A stretch of DNA of 13,848 bases from JACQCV01 sp964639675 (GTDB taxonomy: Bacteria; Patescibacteriota; Minisyncoccia; Phycocordibacterales; UBA12445), in NCBI GenBank assembly GCA_964639675.1, contig CAZXEK010000036.1:1-13848 (forward strand). The letters run 5' to 3'. The notes under the pieces are model-generated. The model saw only the letters and a program-made list of their open reading frames with translations. It did not search any database and was not told where the DNA came from. Positions 1 through 6,800 of this stretch are shown one piece after another (the first letter of the stretch is position 1; every line of letters begins with the position of its first letter). Position numbers and translations under genes: made by a program.

Positions 1-1
1 A

Positions 2-211
2 TTTATTTTGACTGATTCAACGGTCTCTACTACATTTAAAAGTTTTATTGATTCTCTTGATTTATCCGGTTTAACCCTTTTAAATAAGGAGCCTTTTATT
101 AAGGAGCTTACTAGTGCAGATATTAATAAATTCTGTAATAATAAGAGTGGGTTCCCTAATGATACTTCTTTGTTTGCTTCGACAATTTTCGTTAATAAAC
201 TATTAAGTTAA
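2..211 (+). CDS. C-terminal fragment, possible YqgF/RuvX-family nuclease (5' end outside window)
   Basis: The reading frame is open from the left edge to a TAA stop, so this is the last 69 codons of a gene that starts before the window; the TTG at position 8 need not be a start. The fragment has KELTSADINK, then NDTSLFASTIFVNKLL. This resembles the end of YqgF/RuvX proteins (pre-16S rRNA processing nuclease or putative Holliday junction resolvase), where an ERLTS-type motif is followed by D-ASAA-ILQSYL. The match is by eye and covers only a weakly conserved tail, so a hypothetical protein of another family is quite possible. The next gene begins five bases after the stop, so the two are probably co-transcribed. 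Confidence 0.4.
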   Translation, partial: FILTDSTVSTTFKSFIDSLDLSGLTLLNKEPFIKELTSADINKFCNNKSGFPNDTSLFASTIFVNKLLS

Positions 212-216
212 AAATT

Positions 217-1446
217 ATGAGTAGAAGAATTATTCAAGATATTATTTCTCGAGTTACCTCGTCTCCTCCTCATGAAGCCAAAGGCGAGAAAAAGATTTGG
301 CGCTTTGTATTTTTCGTTGGCATTGGTTCGATTTTAGTTTTAATATTATTTTTCTTCTTTTCTTCTTCCTTTTCTCGTGTTTCCGTAAGGGTTGAAACTA
401 CAAAAAAAGAGATAAGCCTTGATGAACTAATCTTTCTCAATAAAGACGGCGCTGGTGGAGGTGTGAAGTATGATCTAATGAAACTTGAAGATACGGAATT
501 ATCTAATGTCCCAGTGACTGGAAGTAAGATTGTTTCAAGGTTGGCTACTGGCAATGTCACAATTTATAACTCATACAGTAGTACGGCCCAAAAGTTGCTG
601 ATCGGCACAAGACTTCAAACCAAAGATGGTAAAATTTATAAGATAAATAATGCCGTGATTGTGCCCGGGACATCTATATTAGGGGGTAAAATTGTACCGG
701 GATCAGTCAGCGTTCCGGTCAAGGCAAGCTTAGCTGGTGTCGCTTATAATATACCTGCGAGCGATTTCACCATCCCAGGATTCCAAGGTGGCCCTAAATA
801 TGAAAAGTTTTATGCAAAATCTAATAAGGAGATCACTGGCGGTTTTTCTGGTGAAATAAAAATCTCTTCACCAGCGGATTTACAAAAGGCACGTTCAAGT
901 TTAGAAGAGGTGATAAAACAGAAATTAACCAAGAACGCCTTCGCACAGGTACCCAAAAATTTTATACTTTATGAAGATTTAACCTTTCTAAATTTTAAGG
1001 ATAATACTATCGACAACTCTTCTCTGGTTGAAAATGCAGGTGAAGCCGGATCTCTAAAAGTAACTGGCACTCTAAACGTCATAATAATCGATAGTAACAA
1101 TCTTAGAAATTTCATAGTTAATAAAAAAATTCCTGATTTAAATAAAGATGCAAAAATTATTATTTCTGGCCTGGATAAACTTACTCTAAAAATCCTAAAT
1201 AAAGAAAAGGTCAACATAAATGTGCTTGATACCATAATTGTCAGAGGTACTGGTAAGTTACCAGCCGTCTGGGATTTTGATGAAAATATCCTTAAAACTA
1301 AACTACTGGGAATTAAAAAATCTAAGTATCAGGATGTCTTTAAGGAGTTTCCAGTTATTGAAAAAGCATCGGCAGATTTTAGTCCATGGTGGGCAATATA
1401 TTTCCCAACTGATCCAACTAGAATAGAAATAAACAAGGGATTTTAA
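217..1446 (+). CDS. Single-pass membrane protein with baseplate-J-like domain
   Basis: A 409-residue protein. Residues 1-28 are polar and basic and should be cytoplasmic. Residues about 29-49 form one very hydrophobic, Phe-rich membrane helix, and the rest would be outside. Residues about 105-215 carry the pattern TGNVTIYNSYSS, then GTRLQT, VIVPGTS, PGSVSVPVKA, GVAYNI and FTIPGFQGGPKYEKFYAKS. I recognise this as the domain often labelled baseplate J/gp47-like in CPR genomes. The second half (about 220-409) is beta-rich with no motif I can name, and includes FSPWWAIYFPTDPTRIEI near the C-terminus. The role is unknown; cell-surface or envelope is the safest statement, since no other phage-tail gene is nearby. 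The ATG lies five bases after the previous stop, with no Shine-Dalgarno sequence. Confidence 0.75.
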   Translation: MSRRIIQDIISRVTSSPPHEAKGEKKIWRFVFFVGIGSILVLILFFFFSSSFSRVSVRVETTKKEISLDELIFLNKDGAGGGVKYDLMKLEDTELSNVPVTGSKIVSRLATGNVTIYNSYSSTAQKLLIGTRLQTKDGKIYKINNAVIVPGTSILGGKIVPGSVSVPVKASLAGVAYNIPASDFTIPGFQGGPKYEKFYAKSNKEITGGFSGEIKISSPADLQKARSSLEEVIKQKLTKNAFAQVPKNFILYEDLTFLNFKDNTIDNSSLVENAGEAGSLKVTGTLNVIIIDSNNLRNFIVNKKIPDLNKDAKIIISGLDKLTLKILNKEKVNINVLDTIIVRGTGKLPAVWDFDENILKTKLLGIKKSKYQDVFKEFPVIEKASADFSPWWAIYFPTDPTRIEINKGF

Positions 1447-1484
1447 TTATAATGGCTATTAATAGCTTAACCACTTTCTCGGGG

Positions 1485-1514
1485 TTGACTTTAAATGGAT
1501 TAATCTGCTATTAT
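1485..1514 (+). promoter_or_regulatory. Promoter of the infA ribosomal operon
   Basis: TTGACT (1485-1490), an 18-bp spacer and TATTAT (1509-1514). The spacer ends in TGC, giving an extended -10. Transcription is predicted to start near 1521, about 11 nt before the infA ATG at 1532, so the leader is too short for a structured ribosomal-protein operator. A 12-bp palindrome, GCTATTAATAGC (1455-1466), lies just upstream; its role is unknown. Confidence 0.75.
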
Positions 1515-1531
1515 ATCCGAACAATTTGAAT

Positions 1532-1759
1532 ATGGAAAATGTTCCTGAAAAAGGTCGTTTAGATGCGGAAATAGATGGGGTAGTTGTTGAGGCCCTACCC
1601 AATATGATGTTTCGAGTAGATATTGGTTCTGGTAAGATTCTTCTAGCCTACCTTGCTGGTAAGATGAGGATGAATAGAATCAAGGTTTTAATAGGAGACA
1701 GAGTGCGTCTTAAGCTCGACATATATGGGGAAAGAGGTCGAGTAATTAGAAGATATTGA
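1532..1759 (+). CDS. infA: Translation initiation factor IF-1
   Basis: Single S1/OB-fold protein of 75 residues that binds the 30S A site during initiation. Family hallmarks are visible: DAEIDGVVVEALPNMMFRV, the LLAYLAGKMRMNRI segment, IGDRV and the RGRVIRRY end. I chose the ATG at 1532 over the in-frame TTG at 1526 because it is the stronger codon and gives the usual N-terminus (MENVPEKG). It is the first gene after a strong promoter and has almost no leader. It ends in TGA and is in the same frame as rpmJ, separated by TGA-GAT-TGG-TGA; this shows that TGA acts as a stop in this organism, otherwise IF1 and L36 would be fused. Confidence 0.96.
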   Translation: MENVPEKGRLDAEIDGVVVEALPNMMFRVDIGSGKILLAYLAGKMRMNRIKVLIGDRVRLKLDIYGERGRVIRRY

Positions 1760-1768
1760 GATTGGTGA

Positions 1769-1882
1769 ATGAAAGTACGATCATCATTAAAAAAACTATG
1801 TGCGAAGTGTAAGATGGTCCGGAGGCGAGGCTGTCTTTATGTAGTATGTGAGAAGCCTAAGCATAAGCAAAGACAAGGATAA
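1769..1882 (+). CDS. rpmJ: 50S ribosomal protein L36 (bL36)
   Basis: A 37-codon gene starting MKVRSSLKKLCAKCK and ending KHKQRQG, exactly the family length. It keeps the zinc ligands of the C+ form: Cys11, Cys14, Cys27 and His32. It lies nine bases after infA, and its TAA stop overlaps the rpsM ATG by one base (TAATG), so translation of rpmJ and rpsM is probably coupled. No clear Shine-Dalgarno sequence is present. Confidence 0.97.
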   Translation: MKVRSSLKKLCAKCKMVRRRGCLYVVCEKPKHKQRQG

Positions 1883-2262
1883 TGAGAATTTCAGGAATAA
1901 CAATACCAGACAATAAGAGACTAGAAATAGCATTGACTGCTATTTTTGGAATAGGTAGAAAATTAGCTCAAAAAATTCTAGATGAACAATCTATATCCTA
2001 TGGAACCAAGGCCTCTTCACTTACTTCAGACCAAGAAAATGTTTTAAGAAAAAGAATTGAATTAGAGAAGGTTGAGGGTGAATTAAAAAGAATTGTAGCT
2101 GGCAACATAAAACGCCTAAAGGATATCAAGGCTTATCGAGGCTTACGACACGCCAAGAATCTTCCTTCTAGGGGCCAGAGGACCAAGACGAATTCTAGAA
2201 CCAGAAGAGGAAATGTCAGAAAGACAATGGGTTCCGGAAGAAAGAAGGTTGAGAAGAAGTAA
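1882..2262 (+). CDS. rpsM: 30S ribosomal protein S13 (uS13)
   Basis: A 126-residue S13, a 30S head protein contacting the P-site tRNA and the 50S subunit. The N-terminal helix-hairpin region (ISGITIPDNKR, TAIFGIGRKLAQKIL) is followed by a Lys/Arg-rich C-terminal half with the signature YRGLRHAKNLPSRGQRTKTN and the tail RTRRGNVRKT. The internal segment DQENVLRKRIELEKVEGELKR fits the coiled helices. The start overlaps the rpmJ stop by one base. Length and motifs are ordinary. Confidence 0.98.
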   Translation: MRISGITIPDNKRLEIALTAIFGIGRKLAQKILDEQSISYGTKASSLTSDQENVLRKRIELEKVEGELKRIVAGNIKRLKDIKAYRGLRHAKNLPSRGQRTKTNSRTRRGNVRKTMGSGRKKVEKK

Positions 2263-2316
2263 TAAATCAATAAATCAGGGGTATAAGGGGAGAGTATAAG
2301 CAAAGACAATATAAAA

Positions 2317-2751
2317 ATGGGTAAAACAAAAATAGTAAATCAAGATGAGGTGGGTGGAGTGGCTAAAGAAGTCAGTAGGCCGGTAGCGAAAAGTTCGAAA
2401 CAGAGAATTTCTGTCGGAACTTTATATGTGCAAGCGACTTATAATAATACTAAACTACTTTTTACTGACAGCAATGGCAATGCAATTGCCGCCTCATCAA
2501 GTGGAGCACTTGGATTTAGTGGTGCGAAAAAGGGGACACCATTTGCCGCGTCAAAGGTAGGCGAGTTAATTGGTGAAAAGGCGCAACAACTGGGAGTTAA
2601 AGATGCCAATGTGGTTGTAAAGGGAGTTGGTGCTGGTCGAGAATCTTCAATCAGGGCTTTTTCTTCTAAGGGCATAAACATCTCTTCTATTCGGGATGAA
2701 ACTCCCATTCCCCACAATGGACCCAAACCGAAGAAACCCAGAAGAGTATAA
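2317..2751 (+). CDS. rpsK: 30S ribosomal protein S11 (uS11)
   Basis: A 144-residue S11, located on the 30S platform. Family features are GTLYVQATYNNTKLLFTDSNG, a GAKKGTPFAA segment, VKGVGAGRESSIRAF, and the C-terminal RDETPIPHNGPKPKKPRRV. The first 25 or so residues (KTKIVNQDEVGGVAKEVSRP) form a polar extension longer than in E. coli S11. A 54-base gap separates it from rpsM, containing GGGGTATAAGGGGAGAG but no obvious promoter. There is no Shine-Dalgarno sequence before the ATG (context AATATAAAAATG). Confidence 0.98.
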   Translation: MGKTKIVNQDEVGGVAKEVSRPVAKSSKQRISVGTLYVQATYNNTKLLFTDSNGNAIAASSSGALGFSGAKKGTPFAASKVGELIGEKAQQLGVKDANVVVKGVGAGRESSIRAFSSKGINISSIRDETPIPHNGPKPKKPRRV

Positions 2752-2770
2752 TCTTTTTTAATTAAGACCC

Positions 2771-3388
2771 ATGATAATAAAAAGAAAGTATAAAATTTGT
2801 AAAAGGTTAGGTGACACTATTTTTAATAAGTGTCAGACGCAAGGTTTTTCTAAGTCTTTGGTTGTAAAGAAGGGTTCGATCAAGAAGAGACCCCCACGAG
2901 CTCGTTCAGAATATGGTAATCAGCTCATTGAAAAGCAGAAGGCTAGATATACATATTTAATAAAAGAAAGGCAGTTTTCTAATTATGTTAGAAAGGCTGA
3001 AGACACAAGAGAGGTAAATTCAGCAGAATATCTCTATAAATTACTAGAAAAAAGATTGGATAATGTCATCTATAGAGCCGGATTTGCACCATCTAGGGCC
3101 GCCGCCAGACAACTGGTGTCTCATGGGCATATTACAACAGAGGGGACTAGGGTGACAATACCTTCTTATCAATTGAGTGTGGGCGATAAGATAACGATTA
3201 GAGAGGTTAGTAAGGGCAAGACAGTTTTTAGGGGACTAGCTGATAAATTAAAGAATCATAAAATACCGAAATGGCTCTCGCTTACACCCGCGACACTTGA
3301 AATTGAAATTCTAGGAGAACCAACTACGGGGGATGGCGATTCGACCTTAAATTTAAATTCAGTTATGGAGTTTTATAGTAGAACTTAG
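2771..3388 (+). CDS. rpsD: 30S ribosomal protein S4 (uS4)
   Basis: A 205-residue S4, a primary 16S rRNA binder and early assembly protein. The N-terminal domain has KYKICKRLGD and KKRPPRARSEYGNQL, with only two Cys in the first 25 residues, so a zinc-binding S4 is unlikely. The S4 RNA-binding domain follows at about 95-160: EKRLDNVIYRAGFAPSRAAA, RQLVSHGHITTEG, and VGDKITIREVSKGK. The C-terminal end is slightly variable (STLNLNSVMEFYSRT). In other bacteria S4 represses its own operon through an mRNA leader; no such leader is evident here. The stop is TAG, followed by the rpoA promoter. Confidence 0.98.
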   Translation: MIIKRKYKICKRLGDTIFNKCQTQGFSKSLVVKKGSIKKRPPRARSEYGNQLIEKQKARYTYLIKERQFSNYVRKAEDTREVNSAEYLYKLLEKRLDNVIYRAGFAPSRAAARQLVSHGHITTEGTRVTIPSYQLSVGDKITIREVSKGKTVFRGLADKLKNHKIPKWLSLTPATLEIEILGEPTTGDGDSTLNLNSVMEFYSRT

Positions 3389-3406
3389 GGTATTAGCGCA
3401 AAAGGC

Positions 3407-3435
3407 TTGCAAATGTCCTAGAGATAGTTTATAAT
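3407..3435 (+). promoter_or_regulatory. Internal promoter in front of rpoA
   Basis: TTGCAA (3407-3412), a 17-bp spacer and a perfect TATAAT (3430-3435). It lies in the 82-base gap between rpsD and rpoA. Transcription should start near 3442, giving an A/T-only leader of about 29 nt with no Shine-Dalgarno sequence. It would let rpoA, rplQ, rplM and rpsI be expressed apart from the upstream ribosomal genes. Confidence 0.75.
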
Positions 3436-3470
3436 GTGCAACTAAATATTTAATATTTTTTTATAAAAAT

Positions 3471-4454
3471 ATGTCCAATCATACTATTGTTCTTCCATCA
3501 AAACCCAGAGTCGTATCTGAGATTGACTTTAAAGGTGTTTATGAGATAGATGGTCTTTATCCTGGTTACGGCCATACCATCGGAAACTCCCTGAGGAGGA
3601 TAATCTTGTCCTCTCTGCCTGGAGCAGCCATAACTTCTTTGAAAATTTCTGGTGTCCCGCATGAGTTTTCAATTATCGATGGGGTTAAAGAAGATGTTAT
3701 TACCATTCTTTTGTGCTTAAAGAAAATTAGATTTAAAATTCTGGGAGATGATCCCCAGAAAGTCTATCTAAATGTAACAGGAATTAAAAAGGTTACTGCT
3801 AATGATATTGAGATACCAGCCGATGTCTCTGTTTTAATTAAAGATTTACATATCGCAACATTGACAGACAAAAGTTCTAAACTTGAGATAGAGATGATTA
3901 TTGAAAAAGGCTTGGGTTTTGTATCCAAGGAGGTTATTCATAAAGAGAAGGTTGATATAGGTACAATCTCTGTCGACGCCATTTTTACACCGATAAGAAG
4001 GGTAAACTACGAAGTTGAAAATATGCGTGTCTGAGATAGAACGGACTACAACAGACTAAGGCTCTTTATTGAAACAGATGGCACCTTGACAGCCAGAGAA
4101 GCACTTGAAACCTCAATTCATACTATGATTAGCCAACTTAAGGCAGTAGTTGGTTTTATTGAAGAAGAGCCGGTGAAAATTTTAAAAGAGTCTGAAGAAA
4201 TAGACGAATCTCTTGGTTCTAAAAATGCGGAAGATAAAGAAGCTCTGAGACAGGAAGATGTATTGAAAATTAGAATTGAGGATGTCAGCTTTTCTTCTAG
4301 GACCATGCGAGCCTTATCAGAGGCAAGCATCAGAACAATCGGTGGCCTAGCAAGGAAAAAAGAAGAGGACCTAAGAGATATTGATGGTTTGGGCGATAGA
4401 GGTATTGCAGAGATTAAAAGAGCCTTAGGTAACTATGGTATAAATCTTAAATGA
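3471..4454 (+). CDS. rpoA: RNA polymerase alpha subunit, interrupted by one in-frame TGA
   Basis: Alpha nucleates RNA polymerase assembly and contacts promoter UP elements. The full frame is 327 residues, normal for the family. The N-terminal domain shows LYPGYGHTIGNSLRRIILSS and GVPHEF. The C-terminal helix-hairpin-helix domain runs from about residue 265 (EDVSFSSRTMRALSEA, then GLGDRGIAEIKRALG). Codon 188 (4032-4034) is TGA where the family has glycine: VENMRV-stop-DRTDYNRLRLF corresponds to VENxRVGxRTDY. Coding is otherwise continuous on both sides in one frame, so one base change (GGA to TGA) explains it. Read strictly, it gives a 187-residue piece (3471-4034) and a 122-residue piece from TTG at 4086. 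The break is inside the dimerisation domain, so two independently folded halves are unlikely. The end overlaps rplQ as ATGA. Confidence 0.93.
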
Positions 4455-4801
4455 GACATCATAACGTTATAAGAAAATTTGGAAGGAAAGCCGGTCAAAG
4501 GAGAGCCCTGCTACGCTCTCTGGCATCGAGCCTTATAACTAAGGGTAAAATTGTCACAACGGAAGCTAAGGCCAAGGAACTTCGTCCCTATGTAGAGAAA
4601 ATCATAACAAAAGGAAAGAGAGACACCCTGGCTTCTAGAAGGTTACTTATATCTAGACTTGGAAGCGCCTCGGTTGTTAAGGAGATGATAGATCAATTTT
4701 CTAAAAAATATAAGGAGCGAAAGGGGGGTTACACTAGAATAATTAAACTCGGTCAAAGGAAGGGCGACGCCAGCTCGATGGCCTTAATTGAATTTATATG
4801 A
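4451..4801 (+). CDS. rplQ: 50S ribosomal protein L17 (bL17)
   Basis: A 116-residue L17, bound near the exit tunnel side of the large subunit. It opens with MRHHNVIRKFGRKAGQRRALLRSLASSLI, the classic L17 start, followed by GKIVTTEAKAKELRPYVEKIIT, and ends GGYTRIIKLGQRKGDASSMALIEF. Its ATG overlaps the rpoA TGA (ATGA), and its own TGA overlaps the rplM ATG in the same way, so rpoA, rplQ and rplM are probably translationally coupled. No Shine-Dalgarno sequence is visible. Confidence 0.98.
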   Translation: MRHHNVIRKFGRKAGQRRALLRSLASSLITKGKIVTTEAKAKELRPYVEKIITKGKRDTLASRRLLISRLGSASVVKEMIDQFSKKYKERKGGYTRIIKLGQRKGDASSMALIEFI

Positions 4802-5148
4802 CGATTGAATATACAATAGATGCGAAGGACAGAGCTATTGGTAGAATAGCATCCGAGGCAGCATTTATAATTATGGGTAAGAATAGCTCTCTTTTTGTTA
4901 GAAACATTGCTCCTGATTTAAGGGTCAACATTATTAATGCGGCTAAAACGAAAATTCCGGTTAAAAAATTATCAGGGAAAGAGTACCACAGATTCACTGG
5001 ATATCCAAGTGGCCGAAAAAGTGAAACCTTGGGAGAAGTTATTAAAAAATTTGGCTTCAATGAAGTTTTTAAGAAAGCTGTATACGGCATGTTGCCAAAA
5101 AACAAACTACGGAAAACGATGTTGAAGAATCTGAATGTTACAGATTAA
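4798..5148 (+). CDS. rplM: 50S ribosomal protein L13 (uL13)
   Basis: A 116-residue L13, an early 23S rRNA binder. It has DAKDRAIGRIASEAAFIIMGK, a KLSGKEYHRFTGYPSG segment and KAVYGMLPKNKLRKTMLKNL, the conserved C-terminal signature. It is about 25 residues shorter than the E. coli protein because it ends soon after the MLPKN motif; a short L13 fits the reduced ribosomal proteins of CPR bacteria. The start overlaps the rplQ stop by four bases, and rpsI follows after 19 bases, the usual L13-S9 pairing. Confidence 0.97.
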   Translation: MTIEYTIDAKDRAIGRIASEAAFIIMGKNSSLFVRNIAPDLRVNIINAAKTKIPVKKLSGKEYHRFTGYPSGRKSETLGEVIKKFGFNEVFKKAVYGMLPKNKLRKTMLKNLNVTD

Positions 5149-5167
5149 TACCCACACTAATATATAA

Positions 5168-5590
5168 ATGATGATTAAAGAGAACCAAATAAAACCAAAA
5201 TATTTTGAGGCGGTTGGAAGAAGAAAGACTTCTACGGCTAGAGTTAGATTGCATGTGAGCGAGAACGCCAAGAATAGCTTTATGGTTAATGGCAGAGACA
5301 TAAAAGAATATTTTTTGACAGCTGAAATGAGGCACTTAATCAATACCCCGTTTATAATTTCAGAACCTAAATCAAAATTTGATATCACAGTGATCGTAAG
5401 TGGGGGCGGGTCACATTCCCAGGCTGAAGCCGTAAGACATGGTATATCAAGAGCACTAATAATTTCTGATACAGAACTTAGGAAAACTCTAAAGAAGGCT
5501 AAAATGCTTAAAAGGGATCCAAGGGCCAAAGAAAGAAGAAAGTTTGGTCTAAAAAAAGCTAGGAAATCCCCACAGTGGTCTAAGCGTTAG
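5168..5590 (+). CDS. rpsI: 30S ribosomal protein S9 (uS9)
   Basis: A 140-residue S9, whose C-terminal tail reaches the P-site tRNA. Motifs are YFEAVGRRKTSTARVRL, FMVNGRDIKEYF, VSGGGSHSQAEAVRHGISRALI and the basic tail KERRKFGLKKARKSPQWSKR, ending in the invariant Lys-Arg. Two ATG codons stand in tandem (5168 and 5171); either could be used. The gene ends in TAG ten bases from the stop of the convergent DedA-family gene, and I see no terminator hairpin in that gap. Confidence 0.98.
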   Translation: MMIKENQIKPKYFEAVGRRKTSTARVRLHVSENAKNSFMVNGRDIKEYFLTAEMRHLINTPFIISEPKSKFDITVIVSGGGSHSQAEAVRHGISRALIISDTELRKTLKKAKMLKRDPRAKERRKFGLKKARKSPQWSKR

Positions 5591-5600
5591 TCAATTTATA

Positions 5601-6248
5601 CTATTTGTGTTGAGTGCGGTTTTTGTATCTATCCTTAAGTAAGTGATAGGCGGGAGGTACAAGTGACAGTATGATTATGGAAAAAATAACAATGGTAAAA
5701 TTATTTTTAACGATTTCGATATTCCCGAACATATAACCTCCAAGAAGAAATATTAGAGTCCACAATAAGCCTCCCGATATATTATAAAAAACAAATTTGC
5801 TATAATTCATCTTACCAACCCCAGCAATAAATGGCACAAAGGTTCGGATTATGGGAAAAAACCGACCAAGCACTATTGCCTTATCACCATATTTGGTATA
5901 GAAATCCTCTGTTTTATCTAAGTATTCTTTTTTAAATATTTTAGATTTTTCATTACTAAATAGTTTTAGCCCCGAGTAGCTTCCAATGGAATAGTTCACA
6001 GAATCGCCTGTTATTGCCGCGATAGATATTACAAAAAATAAGATCCAGATATTTAGCATTCCGGAAGATGCTGATACTGCCCCCACAGCAAAAAGTAGAG
6101 AATCACCAGGCAAAAATGGAGTAGCGACGATACCAGTTTCCATAAAAATAACTAAAAAAAGTAAAAGGTATATATAATTACCGTAATCTAAGATTATGGT
6201 CATAATATACTTATCAATATGCAAAAAGATATTTATGAACTCGATCAT
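5601..6248 (-). CDS. DedA-family (VTT domain) membrane protein
   Basis: A 215-residue polytopic inner-membrane protein. Family features are FMETGIVATPFLPGDSLLFAVGA at about 35-57, then AAITGDSVNYSIGSYSG at about 77-93, and after a cytoplasmic stretch VLGRFFPIIRTFVPFIAGVGKMNY at about 126-149, with GGLLWTLIFLLGGYMFGN and a further C-terminal helix. The conserved acidic and Arg residues (E37, D49, R129, R135 region) are present. DedA proteins are linked to membrane homeostasis and, for some, to lipid-carrier scrambling driven by proton motive force; the substrate here cannot be told. The start is the ATG at 6248, where an extended -10 places the transcription start on the A of the ATG. Confidence 0.93.
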   Translation of the reverse strand: MIEFINIFLHIDKYIMTIILDYGNYIYLLLFLVIFMETGIVATPFLPGDSLLFAVGAVSASSGMLNIWILFFVISIAAITGDSVNYSIGSYSGLKLFSNEKSKIFKKEYLDKTEDFYTKYGDKAIVLGRFFPIIRTFVPFIAGVGKMNYSKFVFYNISGGLLWTLIFLLGGYMFGNIEIVKNNFTIVIFSIIILSLVPPAYHLLKDRYKNRTQHK

Positions 6249-6254
6249 AAGGCA

Positions 6255-6263
6255 ATATTAGCA
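6255..6263 (-). promoter_or_regulatory. Extended -10 promoter of the DedA-family gene
   Basis: On the minus strand TGC precedes TAATAT (6260-6255), an extended -10 element. The -35 region is poor (TTAGCC at an 18-bp spacing). The last -10 base is seven bases before the ATG, so the transcript should begin at the start codon itself. Confidence 0.55.
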
Positions 6264-6287
6264 TACAACCCCGCCCTAGGCTAAAGT

Positions 6288-6312
6288 AAAAGCCCCGCAT
6301 ATCCTGCGAGGC
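6288..6312 (-). terminator. Rho-independent terminator after the small nuclease-like gene
   Basis: Read on the minus strand, GCCTCGCA pairs with TGCGGGGC (8 bp including one G-T), with loop GGATA, followed by TTTTACTTT. It begins eight bases after the TAG stop of the small nuclease-like gene and separates it from the DedA-family gene. Confidence 0.8.
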
Positions 6313-6319
6313 AACCAGT

Positions 6320-6742
6320 CTATCTCCTTCTTCGTTTTATCAGTCTTGGAAAGAGGCCCCTACTTCGAAGGAATCCTCTATGTTCCCAGAAGTCTATATA
6401 TGCCCGAATTGCAATAAATGTATGGATGCCAGCATTTCGTAACTCTTTCTTTTGAAACCAACATCTTTCATTCAGTCGTCCACCCTTGACCTCTATCGCT
6501 TGGACGGGAATATCACACCAAAAAACTTCAATTGGTTTCTCAAGCCAGAAATCAACTTCCCGATGGTTCGGATTTCCGTTCTCGTCGGTGGTCTCAAACT
6601 CCTTGGAATACTCAAATGAAATGTTATTCTTTTTTAGAATTCTAGCCATTCGGTATTCAAGATAGTTACAGTACTTTGTACCTCTATCGTAAAAATCCCT
6701 TTTCTCTCTTGTACGAGGACGATAGACAGGCTTCTTGTGCAG
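6320..6742 (-). CDS. Small PD-(D/E)XK nuclease-like protein, probable CTG start
   Basis: I do not recognise a named family. The residues fit a PD-(D/E)XK nuclease core: a helix with Glu29 (YCNYLEYRMARIL), then REVDFW with Asp64, then QAIEVKGG with Glu84 and Lys86, followed by a helix (QKKELRNAGIHTFIA). The tail is very basic (RLIKRRRR). With the first ATG (6649) the protein has 109 residues and loses the Glu-bearing helix. The frame stays open upstream with protein-like sequence (KRDFYDRGTKYCNYLEY) back to a stop, and a full ribosome-binding site (AAGGAGGTG) lies seven bases before an in-frame CTG at 6742, giving 140 residues. No ATG, GTG or TTG exists in that extension. It has its own promoter and terminator. 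Nuclease activity is inferred; a recombination, repair or restriction role is open. Confidence 0.6.
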   Translation of the reverse strand: MHKKPVYRPRTREKRDFYDRGTKYCNYLEYRMARILKKNNISFEYSKEFETTDENGNPNHREVDFWLEKPIEVFWCDIPVQAIEVKGGRLNERCWFQKKELRNAGIHTFIAIRAYIDFWEHRGFLRSRGLFPRLIKRRRR

Positions 6743-6747
6743 AAAGA

Positions 6748-6757
6748 CACCTCCTTT
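6748..6757 (-). promoter_or_regulatory. Consensus Shine-Dalgarno sequence for the small nuclease-like gene
   Basis: The minus strand reads AAAGGAGGTG, a near-complete match to the 16S rRNA 3' end. GGAGG is followed by seven bases and then CTG at 6742. No other gene in the window has such a site, so it decides the start of this gene. Confidence 0.65.
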
Positions 6758-6800
6758 ATAAATTCTCTAAATTAGTAAATGAACAGATTTCTCTACTTAG

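Noticed and set aside
1526..1531. TTG start for infA
   Set aside because: The ATG two codons later is stronger and gives the usual IF1 N-terminus.
1757..1771. Genome-wide UGA = glycine code (as in Gracilibacteria) suggested by rpoA
   Set aside because: infA and rpmJ share a frame and are separated only by TGA-Asp-Trp-TGA. Reading TGA as Gly would fuse IF1 to L36. No other gene in the window has an internal TGA despite many glycines.
4032..4034. Selenocysteine at the rpoA TGA
   Set aside because: The family has glycine here, alpha is not a selenoprotein family, and I see no SECIS-like hairpin directly downstream.
4086..4454. Separate gene for a free alpha C-terminal domain
   Set aside because: The piece would begin inside the N-terminal dimerisation domain, and the upstream frame to the TGA is also conserved alpha sequence. 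It is one interrupted rpoA.
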